Notes under the pieces: model-generated
Told to the model about the DNA's origin: nothing
The model's database searches: none
Seen by the model: the letters and a program-made list of their open reading frames with translations, nothing else
From: Intestinirhabdus alba
Lineage (GTDB): Bacteria > Pseudomonadota > Gammaproteobacteria > Enterobacterales > Enterobacteriaceae
Assembly: GCF_009711095.1 (NCBI RefSeq)
Contig: NZ_WMJZ01000020.1
Span: forward strand, 33,206 to 97,205
Reading direction: 5' to 3'
Length of the DNA: 64,000 nucleotides
Program-made: the position numbers and the translations under genes
Shown here: positions 43,593 to 50,900 of the stretch, one piece after another
Position numbering within the stretch: the first letter of the stretch is position 1
Layout: each line of letters starts with the position of its first letter

Positions 43593-44390
43593 ATGTTAGC
43601 AGTAAAGCGCACCGCACTGGCGATGCTGATGACCAGCGCTCTGTTGTCCGGTATGGCAAATGCGGCGGAGAAAGCCACACCTGTCTTTACTCCGGAGCAG
43701 GAAGCCCGCATTGGTGAAATCGCGAAAGACTACCTGCTGGCTCATCCTGAAGTGCTGGTTGAGGTCAGTCAGAAACTGCAGGCACAGCAGCAGGAAAAGC
43801 AGCAGCAGGCGATGACGGCGGCCGTGATTCAGCATCAGGCCGCGCTACTGAACGATAAAGGCACGCCGTCATATGGCCCCGCCGATGCAAAAGTAACGGT
43901 CGTGGAGTTCTTCGATTACCAGTGCATCTACTGTGCCCGTCTGGCCCCTGAACTGGAGAAGGTGATAAAAGCCAACCCGGGCATACGCTTTGTGTTCAAG
44001 GAACTCCCTATCTTCGCAAGCCGCTGGCCGGCGTCGCTGACGGCCGCTAAAACCGGCCTGCAGATTTACCAGCAAAAGGGCAGTGAGGCTTATCTGCAGT
44101 ACCATAATGCGATGTATGCCACCGGGCATAATGAGGGCAAGCTGACGGATGCCGATATTACCGCAGCGGCAAAAGCCGTGAAGCTCGATGTGAAAACCGC
44201 GCCGGATGTTCAGGGTACCCTCGAGGGTATCGGTGCACTGGCACAGCAGCTGGGCTTCAGCGGCACACCGGCCCTGGTAATCATGCCGTCCAGTGGTGCC
44301 AGCGCGGACAATATGACTGTTATCCCTGGTTTCACTGACGGCGAAACCCTCAACGCCGCTATCCAGAAAGCGGCAGGTGGTATTCGCTGA
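43593..44390 (+). CDS. Periplasmic DsbA-family thiol-disulfide protein
   Basis: The 265-residue protein has signal peptide MLAVKRTALAMLMTSALLSG ending about MANAA. A Gln-rich helical region (about 55-82) precedes a DsbA-like thioredoxin domain with CIYC at residues 111-114 (VEFFDYQCIYC), and cis-Pro in FSGTPALVIMPS. It starts one base after finO. Given the Cys-rich TraN/TraU/TraH, a role in folding transfer proteins is likely; some F-like plasmids carry DsbC/DsbA-type genes here. Confidence 0.9.
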   Translation: MLAVKRTALAMLMTSALLSGMANAAEKATPVFTPEQEARIGEIAKDYLLAHPEVLVEVSQKLQAQQQEKQQQAMTAAVIQHQAALLNDKGTPSYGPADAKVTVVEFFDYQCIYCARLAPELEKVIKANPGIRFVFKELPIFASRWPASLTAAKTGLQIYQQKGSEAYLQYHNAMYATGHNEGKLTDADITAAAKAVKLDVKTAPDVQGTLEGIGALAQQLGFSGTPALVIMPSSGASADNMTVIPGFTDGETLNAAIQKAAGGIR

Positions 44391-44629
44391 TTTCACCCTG
44401 GTGGTGGTCTTCCTGACCGCCGCCCGGCGACATCCGTCGTCGCGACGATCTGCGCTGACCCCCTCAGCGCCAACATGAATCCGACCGAACCAGACTTTAG
44501 TACCCGGCATCGCCGGGCACGATGACCTGCCGCCCTCACGCTGTTCGGTTGGCCAACCCCGGATGCGGGTAAAAGCGAGTTTTCCCCACATCCGGCGTTT
44601 CTTAGTTAATTCAGAGAAGATGAAATCAT
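44391..44629. other. Intergenic region with strong stem-loops
   Basis: No gene is seen. A perfect hairpin CCCGGC-ATC-GCCGGG lies at 44503-44517, and a longer one with arms CCGGATGCGGG and CCCCACATCCGG spans about 44560-44597, just before the next gene. Neither is followed by a T-run on the plus strand, so they may be RNA-processing or regulatory structures. Confidence 0.4.
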
Positions 44630-44866
44630 ATGGCATGTTTTGAATGCAGCAGCGATGCAATGCTTATCAACCAGTTCGCCCCCTGGGTAACCGTCGGCAT
44701 TTTGATAGTCAGTGCACTATTTTTCAGTCGTCTCCTGAAGCGCGATCATCGGATGTGGACATTCGTCGTCGTTACGCTGGTGTTGATGGAGGAGCTGGCT
44801 CTGAGCCTCTGGCTGCTGCTTGGTGATGTGCAGATAGTCTCCCCGTATTTTATGGGGAGCATGTAA
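44630..44866 (+). CDS. Small inner-membrane protein
   Basis: The 78-residue protein starts MACFECSSDAMLINQFAPWV with a CxxC-type CFEC at residues 3-6 and two membrane segments (about 17-35 and 43-63). It is coupled to the nuclease gene by TAATG. Function unknown. The N-terminal Cys pair and the position next to a Dsb-type gene are noted without a firm link. Confidence 0.65.
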   Translation: MACFECSSDAMLINQFAPWVTVGILIVSALFFSRLLKRDHRMWTFVVVTLVLMEELALSLWLLLGDVQIVSPYFMGSM

Positions 44867-45426
44867 TGAGGATCGCAATGCGATTAAACCGTAGTGTCCG
44901 AAGATGGTGTCTGCCAGGTCTGCTCAGTCTGGCACTTTCAGCGCCTGTGCCGGTAGTTTGCGCAGCCAGTATCGAGGCGGGTTTTTCACCGGAAGGAACG
45001 GCGCTGCAGCTGGTCCTTAAGACCATTGACTCAGCACAGCAGGATATCCGCCTGATGGGCTATTCCTTCACCTTTCCGGAGGTGGTCAGGGCGCTTGTCA
45101 GAGCAAAACACCGGGTGGTGGATGTGAAGATAGTGCTCGATGAGAAAGGGAACCGGAACAAAACCAGCCAGGCGGCGATGAATATTGTGGTGAATGCCGG
45201 TATTCCGCTGCGTACCAACGGCCGCTACGCCATCATGCACGATAAAGTCATTATTGTTGATAATCATACGGTTGAGTCAGGCAGCTTTAATATGACCCGC
45301 TCTGCGGCCTTGAGAAATAGCGAGAATGTGCTGGTGATTAAGGACGTGCCGGAAGTGGCACAAGCCTACCTTCAGCACTGGCAGTCGCGCTGGGACGGGG
45401 GAACTGACTGGCATTCTTCATACTAA
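44866..45426 (+). CDS. Phospholipase D-family endonuclease (Nuc-like)
   Basis: The 186-residue protein has a signal peptide (about residues 1-34) and a single HKD motif: H125, K127, D132 in MHDKVIIVDN with GS at 139-140 and N142. One-motif enzymes of this size are the Nuc family, dimeric, metal-independent nucleases exported to the periplasm, carried by several IncF/IncN plasmids. The role is unproven; degrading incoming or extracellular DNA is a common suggestion. Confidence 0.9.
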   Translation: MRIAMRLNRSVRRWCLPGLLSLALSAPVPVVCAASIEAGFSPEGTALQLVLKTIDSAQQDIRLMGYSFTFPEVVRALVRAKHRVVDVKIVLDEKGNRNKTSQAAMNIVVNAGIPLRTNGRYAIMHDKVIIVDNHTVESGSFNMTRSAALRNSENVLVIKDVPEVAQAYLQHWQSRWDGGTDWHSSY

Positions 45427-45578
45427 TCAGCATCGTCATTTGATCCGCAATCTACATCCATTCAGGTGAGTCATGCGCCAACATGGCTCACACTTTCGCG
45501 TAAAGTTAAGTCGCTGATTTCACGAATCTGTAGTATCCTCTGCGAAACGATCCTTGCTTGATCCTTGAGGAGGCAAAT

Positions 45579-45824
45579 ATGTCGCAGGTCGGAAATGCAG
45601 TAACTTCCTCATCGAAACGCGCTTACAGAAAGGGTAATCCCCTTAGTGAAGCTGAGCGACAGAAAATTGCCTCGGCTAAAAAAAGGGCTACGCATAAAGA
45701 ACTGAAAGTATTTATTAAGCCCGAAATCAAAGAGTATCTTTCTAACCTCTGTGAAGAAGATGGTGTTACTCAAGCTGAAGTTTTTGGCTGGCCACGCCGT
45801 AAGGTGGCAGGGAACTGGTTCTGA
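45579..45824 (+). CDS. repA2: Replication regulatory protein CopB/RepA2 with a replaced C-terminus
   Basis: The 81-residue protein starts MSQVGNAVTSSSKRAYRKGN and follows IncFII CopB (RepA2), the repressor of the repA promoter, up to DGVTQAEV. From there the product reads FGWPRRKVAGNWF, which is the translation of DNA that in R1/R100-type plasmids lies further downstream, just before copA. This implies an internal deletion removing the end of copB and the usual repA promoter region. Repressor activity is doubtful. Confidence 0.8.
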   Translation: MSQVGNAVTSSSKRAYRKGNPLSEAERQKIASAKKRATHKELKVFIKPEIKEYLSNLCEEDGVTQAEVFGWPRRKVAGNWF

Positions 45825-45849
45825 TGAGGTGTCTACTCGGGACCAGAAA

Positions 45850-45938
45850 AGACAAAACCCCGATAATCTTCACAAGGTTTGGCGACTCAGAGAAGACTAA
45901 CGGGGCTTACCTAAACTGTATAGAAGCTGTTGCTCTAT
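45850..45938 (-). ncRNA. copA: CopA antisense RNA
   Basis: The copy-number antisense RNA of IncFII plasmids pairs with the repA leader (CopT) and blocks tapA/repA translation. The large stem-loop has arms CCCCG (45858-45862) and CGGGG (45901-45905) with matching TCTTC/GAAGA, and the minus strand continues into TTTT as the terminator. The promoter at 45945-45973 sets the 5' end near 45938. Loop sequence differs from R1, which should change incompatibility. Confidence 0.85.
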
Positions 45939-45944
45939 GCAGGG

Positions 45945-45973
45945 AGTATAGTTTTATGCTCAGAAAAGTTCAA
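45945..45973 (-). promoter_or_regulatory. copA promoter
   Basis: On the minus strand a -35 TTGAAC (45973-45968) and a -10 TATACT (45950-45945) are separated by exactly 17 bases, pointing to a start about seven bases before the predicted CopA 5' end. Confidence 0.8.
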
Positions 45974-46033
45974 TACCTGTTTCTGTGCCATTTGCTCCTT
46001 CCGTGCAACATAAGTGCGGGAAGGTGTGACTGA
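45956..46033 (+). CDS. tapA: Leader peptide TapA (RepA6)
   Basis: This 25-residue peptide, [20 protein letters not shown] then AGRCD, matches the IncFII TapA type. Its translation opens the repA start by coupling; its TGA stop (46031-46033) overlaps the repA GTG by eight bases. CopA blocks repA by preventing tapA translation. Confidence 0.85.
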   Translation: MLRKVQYLFLCHLLLPCNISAGRCD

Positions 46034-46889
46034 CGCTCAGACCCTGTTCTCCCATTATCGTCAGGTCAAAAACCCGAATCCGGTATTCACGCCGCGCGAG
46101 GGGAAAAAGACCCTGCCGTTCTGTCGTAAGCTGATGGCGAAAGCTGAGGGCTTCACGTCCCGTTTTGACTTTTCCGTCCATGTGGCGTTCGTTCGCTCGC
46201 TGGGTAAACGTCATCGCATGCCGCCGTTGTTGCGTCGTCGAGCCATCGATGCGCTGCTCCAGGGGTTGTGCTTCCACTATGACCCGCTGGCCAATCGTGC
46301 ACAGCGCTCTATTACCAATCTGGCCATCGAGTGCGGTCTGGCCACCGAGTCAAAAAGTGGCAATCTGTCCATTACCCGTGCCACACGGGCGCTGAAGTTC
46401 ATGGCGGAGCTGGGGCTGATTACCTACCAGACCGAGTATGACCCGCAGATTGGCTGCAACATCCCGACCGATATCACCTTCACGCCGGCACTGTTCTCCG
46501 CGCTCGACGTCTCTGACGTTGCTGTTGTGGCCGCACGCCGCAGCCGCGTCGAATGGGAAAATCAGCAGCGTAAGAAGCAGAACCTGAAGCCACTGGAGAT
46601 GGACGAGCTGATAGCGAAGGCCTGGCGTTTTGTGCGCGAACGGTTCCGCAGTTACCAGTCCGAGCGTAAGCTACATGGCCTGAAACGCGCCCGTGCACGT
46701 CGTGACTCGGACAGAACCCGTAAGGACATTGTGACCCTGGTGAAGCAACAGCTGACGCGGGAATACGCCAGCGGGCGATTCACCGGCGGTCTTGATGCCA
46801 TGAAGCGGGAGCTAGAGCGGCGCGTGAAAGAGCGCATGCTGATGTCGCGTGGTAACAACTACACGCGGCTGGCCACCGTCCCCACATAA
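46026..46889 (+). CDS. repA: IncFII replication initiator RepA
   Basis: This 287-residue initiator acts in cis at the downstream origin. GTG 46026 corresponds to the R1 start. Conserved blocks include [76 protein letters not shown] and the basic C-terminal part [20 protein letters not shown]. Full length, no lesion. The FII replicon may therefore still fire, though with altered control (see copB). Confidence 0.95.
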   Translation: MTDAQTLFSHYRQVKNPNPVFTPREGKKTLPFCRKLMAKAEGFTSRFDFSVHVAFVRSLGKRHRMPPLLRRRAIDALLQGLCFHYDPLANRAQRSITNLAIECGLATESKSGNLSITRATRALKFMAELGLITYQTEYDPQIGCNIPTDITFTPALFSALDVSDVAVVAARRSRVEWENQQRKKQNLKPLEMDELIAKAWRFVRERFRSYQSERKLHGLKRARARRDSDRTRKDIVTLVKQQLTREYASGRFTGGLDAMKRELERRVKERMLMSRGNNYTRLATVPT

Positions 46890-47162
46890 CCCTTCCTGTG
46901 TGAAAAATCCGGCTGGCGCCGGAGGGGTTCGCTCGTCTGCAGCTCCCGGCTGACGGTTTTCTGCACGAAATGACGGCCGTCCTTCCTGACATTCACACCA
47001 TTCCGCCATCAGAATGGCCAGAAATTGCATCAGAGTGGCCACATCTCGTCGCCAGATTCAGTTACCCACAAATAACTGCAAGGGATCTTTCCATAAGGTT
47101 ACAACCGTTATGCTTACAGAGCGCCAGCCGACCTGATTTCAAAGTGCATGGTTTCCTTTAAA
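46890..47162 (+). other. IncFII CIS/origin region
   Basis: Downstream of repA comes a TCCGGC/GCCGGA hairpin (46908-46923) and, at 47062-47070, TTACCCACA, one base off the DnaA box TTATCCACA, in AT-richer DNA. In R1 the cis element and oriR follow repA in this way. Exact origin position is inferred. Confidence 0.5.
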
Positions 47163-47820
47163 AACCTGCCCTGTACTTCTTTTAAATATCTTTTATTTCA
47201 TTCATATAAATATATAACCTGTTCGTCGCCTGCCTGTGGACAGGCTCCTGAGAATGCCCGCCCTTGCAGCGGACTATGTCCGCGCCGGTTCGGCAACTAC
47301 CTTAAGTAGCTCCCATCGCTGCGCGACGGGCCCCGACACAATACATATAGTTACAACATTCAAAATACTCACTCAAAAGCAGGAACCGTGCCTGCCTCAA
47401 CCCTAACAGCCCCTCCCACCACTGAAAAGCGAGGCCGCCCCGGGCCGAAGGCCCGGAACAGTGCCGCTTTTAATGATGAATGATGTAACTAAGACAGTGC
47501 CATATGCTATTCAACTGGCTGTGGAAACTACTAACACGCTCGTAAGCGCCCCTACGGGCCGCTAACGCGGAGATACGCCCCAACTACGGCTATGCCTTGT
47601 TGTGACCACTCCGACCGCGTACAGAAGCTCCTGTGCCGCGAGAAGTCCTTTCGGCTTATCAGGAAGGGGGGGGGTGAACTACCGTACTTACCTACAGCCA
47701 AGTATTCGAATACCGTGCTCAATTCGCTTCTAAGCTGGAACAGAAGAACCCCGCGCAATACTGCGCGGCCGTATCGCTTCGCTCCCATGCGCTACGCGCA
47801 TTAAGATCTAGTCAGCACGC
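47163..47820. other. Non-coding spacer between the two replicons
   Basis: About 660 bases without a convincing gene. It is GC-rich with short repeats (for example GGCCCGGAA and CGCTAACGCGG) and resembles the non-coding DNA that follows repA in IncFII plasmids. A run of nine G at about 47666-47674 could cause assembly error. Confidence 0.5.
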
Positions 47821-47923
47821 CGTAATTAAGTTCCTGCTGTTATGTATGGGAACACGAAGGCTAAAAGTTCCTGCTGTGATGCAGATCTTGGAAAATAGGG
47901 GCCATAACCAGTTCCCGGTTACA

Positions 47924-48178
47924 GGGGTCAGTTTGGATATAGAGAATTATTGTACGGTAAGCCTGTTTTTTGAACAGGCTCACCTATAGCAATGGAGTGT
48001 ACTCCCACGCTATACGCCGTTTCCCGTGGACTTTGTCTAATCGGATAACCTAAATGCGATACGGAATACGCGATAATTTAAAAGCGATAGCCATTGGCAC
48101 TAAATCAATCCCTTACGGGTTGGTGTGATTAAATAATGCGCTAAACGTACAATAATTTCCGATCTCCAAACTGACCCC
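47924..48178. mobile_element. 255-bp Tn3-family miniature inverted-repeat element
   Basis: Both ends start GGGGTCAGTTTGGA and are about 38 bp imperfect inverted repeats, sharing AATTATTGTACG further in; the left one finishes TACGGTAAG, the usual inner end of Tn3-family repeats. The direct repeat TTACA flanks it (47919-47923 and 48179-48183), the 5-bp duplication expected of this family. There is no coding capacity; an internal hairpin AGCCTGTT/AACAGGCT lies at 47960-47980. Removing the element plus one TTACA restores a replicon iteron. Confidence 0.88.
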
Positions 48179-48307
48179 TTACATGCAGACTTAAGAAATC
48201 TGGAAACGAAAGTTCCCGCTATCATGCTAATTCGGGTCTTTAGACATAAAACACTGGAGGGGTGATGACATCAGAGCACATAGTGAGACGTGGGATATTA
48301 CGAAAAG

Positions 48308-48345
48308 GTTCCTGCTAACATGCATTGAGACATGTTAGCAGGAAC
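48308..48345 (-). terminator. Opposed iteron pair, possible rep terminator
   Basis: Two iterons face each other directly after the rep stop: 15-bp perfect arms starting GTTCCTGCTAACATG (48308-48322) and ending 48345, with an eight-base loop. Transcribed from rep, this folds into a long hairpin, but is followed by only CTTTTC. It may act as terminator, as initiator-binding site, or both. Confidence 0.5.
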
Positions 48346-48348
48346 TTT

Positions 48349-49284
48349 TTATTCTGCCGGCAGAGGCTTTCTAGTAGGTTCGCCGAGGTCGGGATCGCGC
48401 TTAAGGATGTGAAAGTAGAACTCTCTTTTGCCATTAACCCGCTTAAACTTTTCCTCGTATGTTAAATACCCTATTTCAGTCAGTGTCTTGAGCGCCTTAC
48501 GTATTATAAAAATCTGCTTTTTCTGCTCGGACTTGAGATCGAGACGGACCATTAACCTTGCAGCGGAAACGATCTGTATCTCTCCAGGCTTATTAGGTAA
48601 GCCTTCAAGGAAGGTGTAAATTGCTTTGGCCACTTCATTACGCTTCAAGCTATTGAGAACTTTTAGCTTCAGAATTCTTTTAATATCAAGTTTATAGAAG
48701 TCTGAGAGAAGGTTATCAAAAGCTAATTTTACTGTATTAGTTTCTGGGTCTGCGATGGATGAACCGATAAGATGGGTTGTTGCGATCGCATCACCTTCAG
48801 GGGTTTGTTTGGTAAACCGGATTGAAGTTGAGCTTAACTTAGAGACGGAGCGAGAAAGACGTTCCTTTAATCGCTTATTCACCTGTCTCGAGTCGATATC
48901 GCAGAACCTTGCCAGCTCTGCAAAACTCATAGTGATCACACCATTAACCGAGGGATAGTGTGTAAACGCAGAAACGACACCAACCCAAACTTTGAAATCA
49001 GTATCAAGGTCTAGCTTAGGGCCAGTGATAACTGCAGAGGTATATCCTTCTCTTTCGACAATCTCTAACTGTCTAAAGTCGTTGATGGCGTCGATGGGTG
49101 TCCTTGAATCATTTCCCTGCACTTTGCCCTTTTCTACCGCCTGTACAGGGGTAAAGACACTCAATCGAAGAAGAGATAAAGGCTGAATACTCTTCGTGGA
49201 GGAGGATATGATGTGTTCAACATCACCAGAAGACTGATTAATTTTTTCAATATGGAGATTTAAGTCACTGTCATATTTAGACAT
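48349..49284 (-). CDS. RepFIB-like replication initiator (Rep_3/RepB type)
   Basis: About 311 residues from ATG 49284 (MSKYDSDLNLHIEKINQSSG); a GTG five codons earlier (49299) is an alternative and overlaps a DnaA box. The winged-helix initiator pattern is clear: LSLLRLSVFTPVQAVEKG, ITGPKLDLDTDFKVWVGVVS, SFAELARFCDIDSRQVNKRL and LKVLNSLKRNEVAKAIYTFL resemble RepFIB RepA. It would bind the iterons on both sides of its gene. Diverged from the classical FIB protein, so probably a separate subtype. Confidence 0.88.
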   Translation of the reverse strand: MSKYDSDLNLHIEKINQSSGDVEHIISSSTKSIQPLSLLRLSVFTPVQAVEKGKVQGNDSRTPIDAINDFRQLEIVEREGYTSAVITGPKLDLDTDFKVWVGVVSAFTHYPSVNGVITMSFAELARFCDIDSRQVNKRLKERLSRSVSKLSSTSIRFTKQTPEGDAIATTHLIGSSIADPETNTVKLAFDNLLSDFYKLDIKRILKLKVLNSLKRNEVAKAIYTFLEGLPNKPGEIQIVSAARLMVRLDLKSEQKKQIFIIRKALKTLTEIGYLTYEEKFKRVNGKREFYFHILKRDPDLGEPTRKPLPAE

Positions 49285-49291
49285 TTTTAAT

Positions 49292-49612
49292 TTATCCACA
49301 CCAAGTAAGTTTTACACTCTTCCAGAGTGTTATGCATGTAAGCAGGAACTTTTACTGCATAATAGTAGGAACCTTACAGCATGATAGCAAGCACCTTTCA
49401 CATGCGAGAGGGAACTTTTTACATATTGGCGAGAACTTTTTGCATGATAGAAGTAACTTTCGACATGTTAGAAGGAACTTTTTATGATGTAACTCGTTGA
49501 TTTAAATTAATAAACCCTCATCTAGATCCGTTATAGATCCGTGTAGTTCCATATATAGATCCTCTTAAAGATCCTTTATAGATCTTAATAATTAGATCTG
49601 GCCTGTGGATAA
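49292..49612. other. Origin of the second replicon: iterons, GATC-rich AT region, DnaA boxes
   Basis: Seven direct iterons (core AGGAACTTTT) fill 49333-49485 with core-to-core spacings of 22, 22, 22, 21, 21 and 21 bases. They are followed by an AT-rich stretch with six GATC sites (49524-49598), a likely Dam-sensitive unwinding region. Perfect DnaA boxes lie at 49292-49300 and, inverted, at 49604-49612. This is a complete iteron-origin layout upstream of rep. Confidence 0.82.
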
Positions 49613-49862
49613 CGGTAATAACTCTCTAAACAGGTTATCAGTAGCATTGGAGCGTTCAGTGATACCTGATAGTTTTATGCTATTGCGCTTCCTCGCTCAC
49701 TTACTCGCTATGCTCGGACGTGAGACTGCGGCGAGCGCCTTAACCATACATAACCAGTTGTGGAATTTAGCAGAATTTTGTAAAAGCTCCCGACCGGGTA
49801 ATTGAATGTGGCTTGGCAAGACAGCTGCATTTTTAATGCAGCTAAATCCTGTTGAGGTATTC
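49613..49862. other. Non-coding spacer with a ColE1-like stretch
   Basis: No gene. At about 49686-49740 the text CTTCCTCGCTCACTTACTCG and what follows resembles the stretch found beside the origin of ColE1-type plasmids. Its significance here is unclear. Confidence 0.35.
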
Positions 49863-50360
49863 CTAATTATTAATTTTTCTCCACCTCCATGGCTCCACCG
49901 GGTTAGGTCCGGACCAAAGCCCTAGTTTATGTAATCGAGCTTCTTTCTCTAACGCTTCATATTCAGCATTACTTGCTATTCCGTGGTAACGGTAAGCCCA
50001 GGCCATGCCATGCCGGATTTGCTCCGCGTTGATATCCCTGCCGTTCAACCATACAGTACCGAGTACACGTCCGTAACGGTCAGTTTCATCTCCGTGGATA
50101 GTCACCACCTGTAACGCGATCTGGTCGTTCAGAAATTGGCGCGAACGCTGACCAAAGTCTTGTTTTTTCTCAGGCGCATCGATGCCATTCAGTCTTATCC
50201 GGGTACGCTCATTGTTAACCTGCAGTACTTCAATGGTGTCGCCATCAAGTACTCTGATTACCCTTCCCTTAAGAGCTGCATCGGTATTTCCGGTCAGAAG
50301 TATCAGTAACGAGACGGCATACAGACTGCTCTTGATACGGCAGCGCATGGCTTTAAACAT
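49863..50360 (-). CDS. Secreted thermonuclease-family protein (SNase-like)
   Basis: The 165-residue protein starts at ATG 50360 (MFKAMRCRIKSSLYAVSLLI) after GGAGA and has a signal peptide ending near NTDAAL. The staphylococcal nuclease fold is shown by GRVIRVLDGDTIEVL, RTRIRLNGIDAPEKKQDFGQ and DRYGRVLGTVWLNGRDINAE, including the catalytic Arg/Glu/Arg set. Such genes commonly lie beside IncF replicons; a DNA-degrading periplasmic enzyme is likely. Confidence 0.92.
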   Translation of the reverse strand: MFKAMRCRIKSSLYAVSLLILLTGNTDAALKGRVIRVLDGDTIEVLQVNNERTRIRLNGIDAPEKKQDFGQRSRQFLNDQIALQVVTIHGDETDRYGRVLGTVWLNGRDINAEQIRHGMAWAYRYHGIASNAEYEALEKEARLHKLGLWSGPNPVEPWRWRKINN

Positions 50361-50900
50361 GCATCTGTTCTCCTTGAAAGTTGCCGGGGCCGCTATCAGT
50401 AGCCACAATTTTGTCAATCAGCATGCCGGCCAGGCTGATGTTTAGCGCAGTAAAATTTGTGTTAAGCATTTCGAGCATGCCTGCATGACTACAGGTCACC
50501 CAGCGGCGTAGCGCACCATTGTAAGCCTGGGAGGTAGCGATTTTCAGTTGCTGATCTGCGTTTCTCAGCGCCGGTATTCCTGCAAGGATATCGTCCTCGA
50601 CGGCACTGAGATAAACAGGGGATATGGCAAAGACAAACTGGTCCAGAGGACGCCTGTGCATCAACTCAGCCAGTGTTGGGCAGGTGCATACGGCAGAGCG
50701 TGGAAGGTACATTCATAGGATACCGCGGGATCGTCGGCATGACGCAGCCCCAGCCCTGCTGATACTGCCCATAACTCGACGGTTGAATGGCGATGGGCAA
50801 TGCCCCTGGCGCGATGCCAGTGCAGACCCTTGATGGTTAGGAAATTGGATCGCTCTTTTGCCTCTGTTTTCTGACCATAACTTTTGATATTGATGATTGA
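50353..50900 (-). pseudogene. Decayed gene, DUF6884-like, frameshifted and 5'-truncated
   Basis: Two minus-strand frames seem to be one former gene. The upstream frame reads TVELWAVSAGLGLRHADDPA then VSYECTFHALPYAP and stops at about 50676. The downstream frame (50353 to about 50690) reads LAELMHRRPLDQFVFAISPV and on to GEQMHV, ending on the nuclease start. The junction of the two, near 50670-50705, implies a frameshift, and the 5' end runs out at the IS91-type element. The SAGLGL...Y..TF pattern recalls DUF6884-type proteins; the family call is tentative. Confidence 0.45.

Larger units (their letters stand above)
47828..48348. repeat. Downstream iteron cluster of the second replicon
   Basis: Units of the type AAGTTCCTGCTAACATGC occur at 47828-47844, 47864-47882, 48209-48226 and 48306-48323, with an opposed copy at 48331-48348. 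Another unit is split by the miniature transposon (47910-47923 plus 48184-48186). RepFIB-type replicons have initiator-binding repeats on both sides of rep; here they lie 3' of the gene. Confidence 0.8.

Noticed and set aside
49686..49740. ColE1-like stretch suggesting a third origin
   Set aside because: Only a short similarity; no RNA I/RNA II promoters or primer region found around it.
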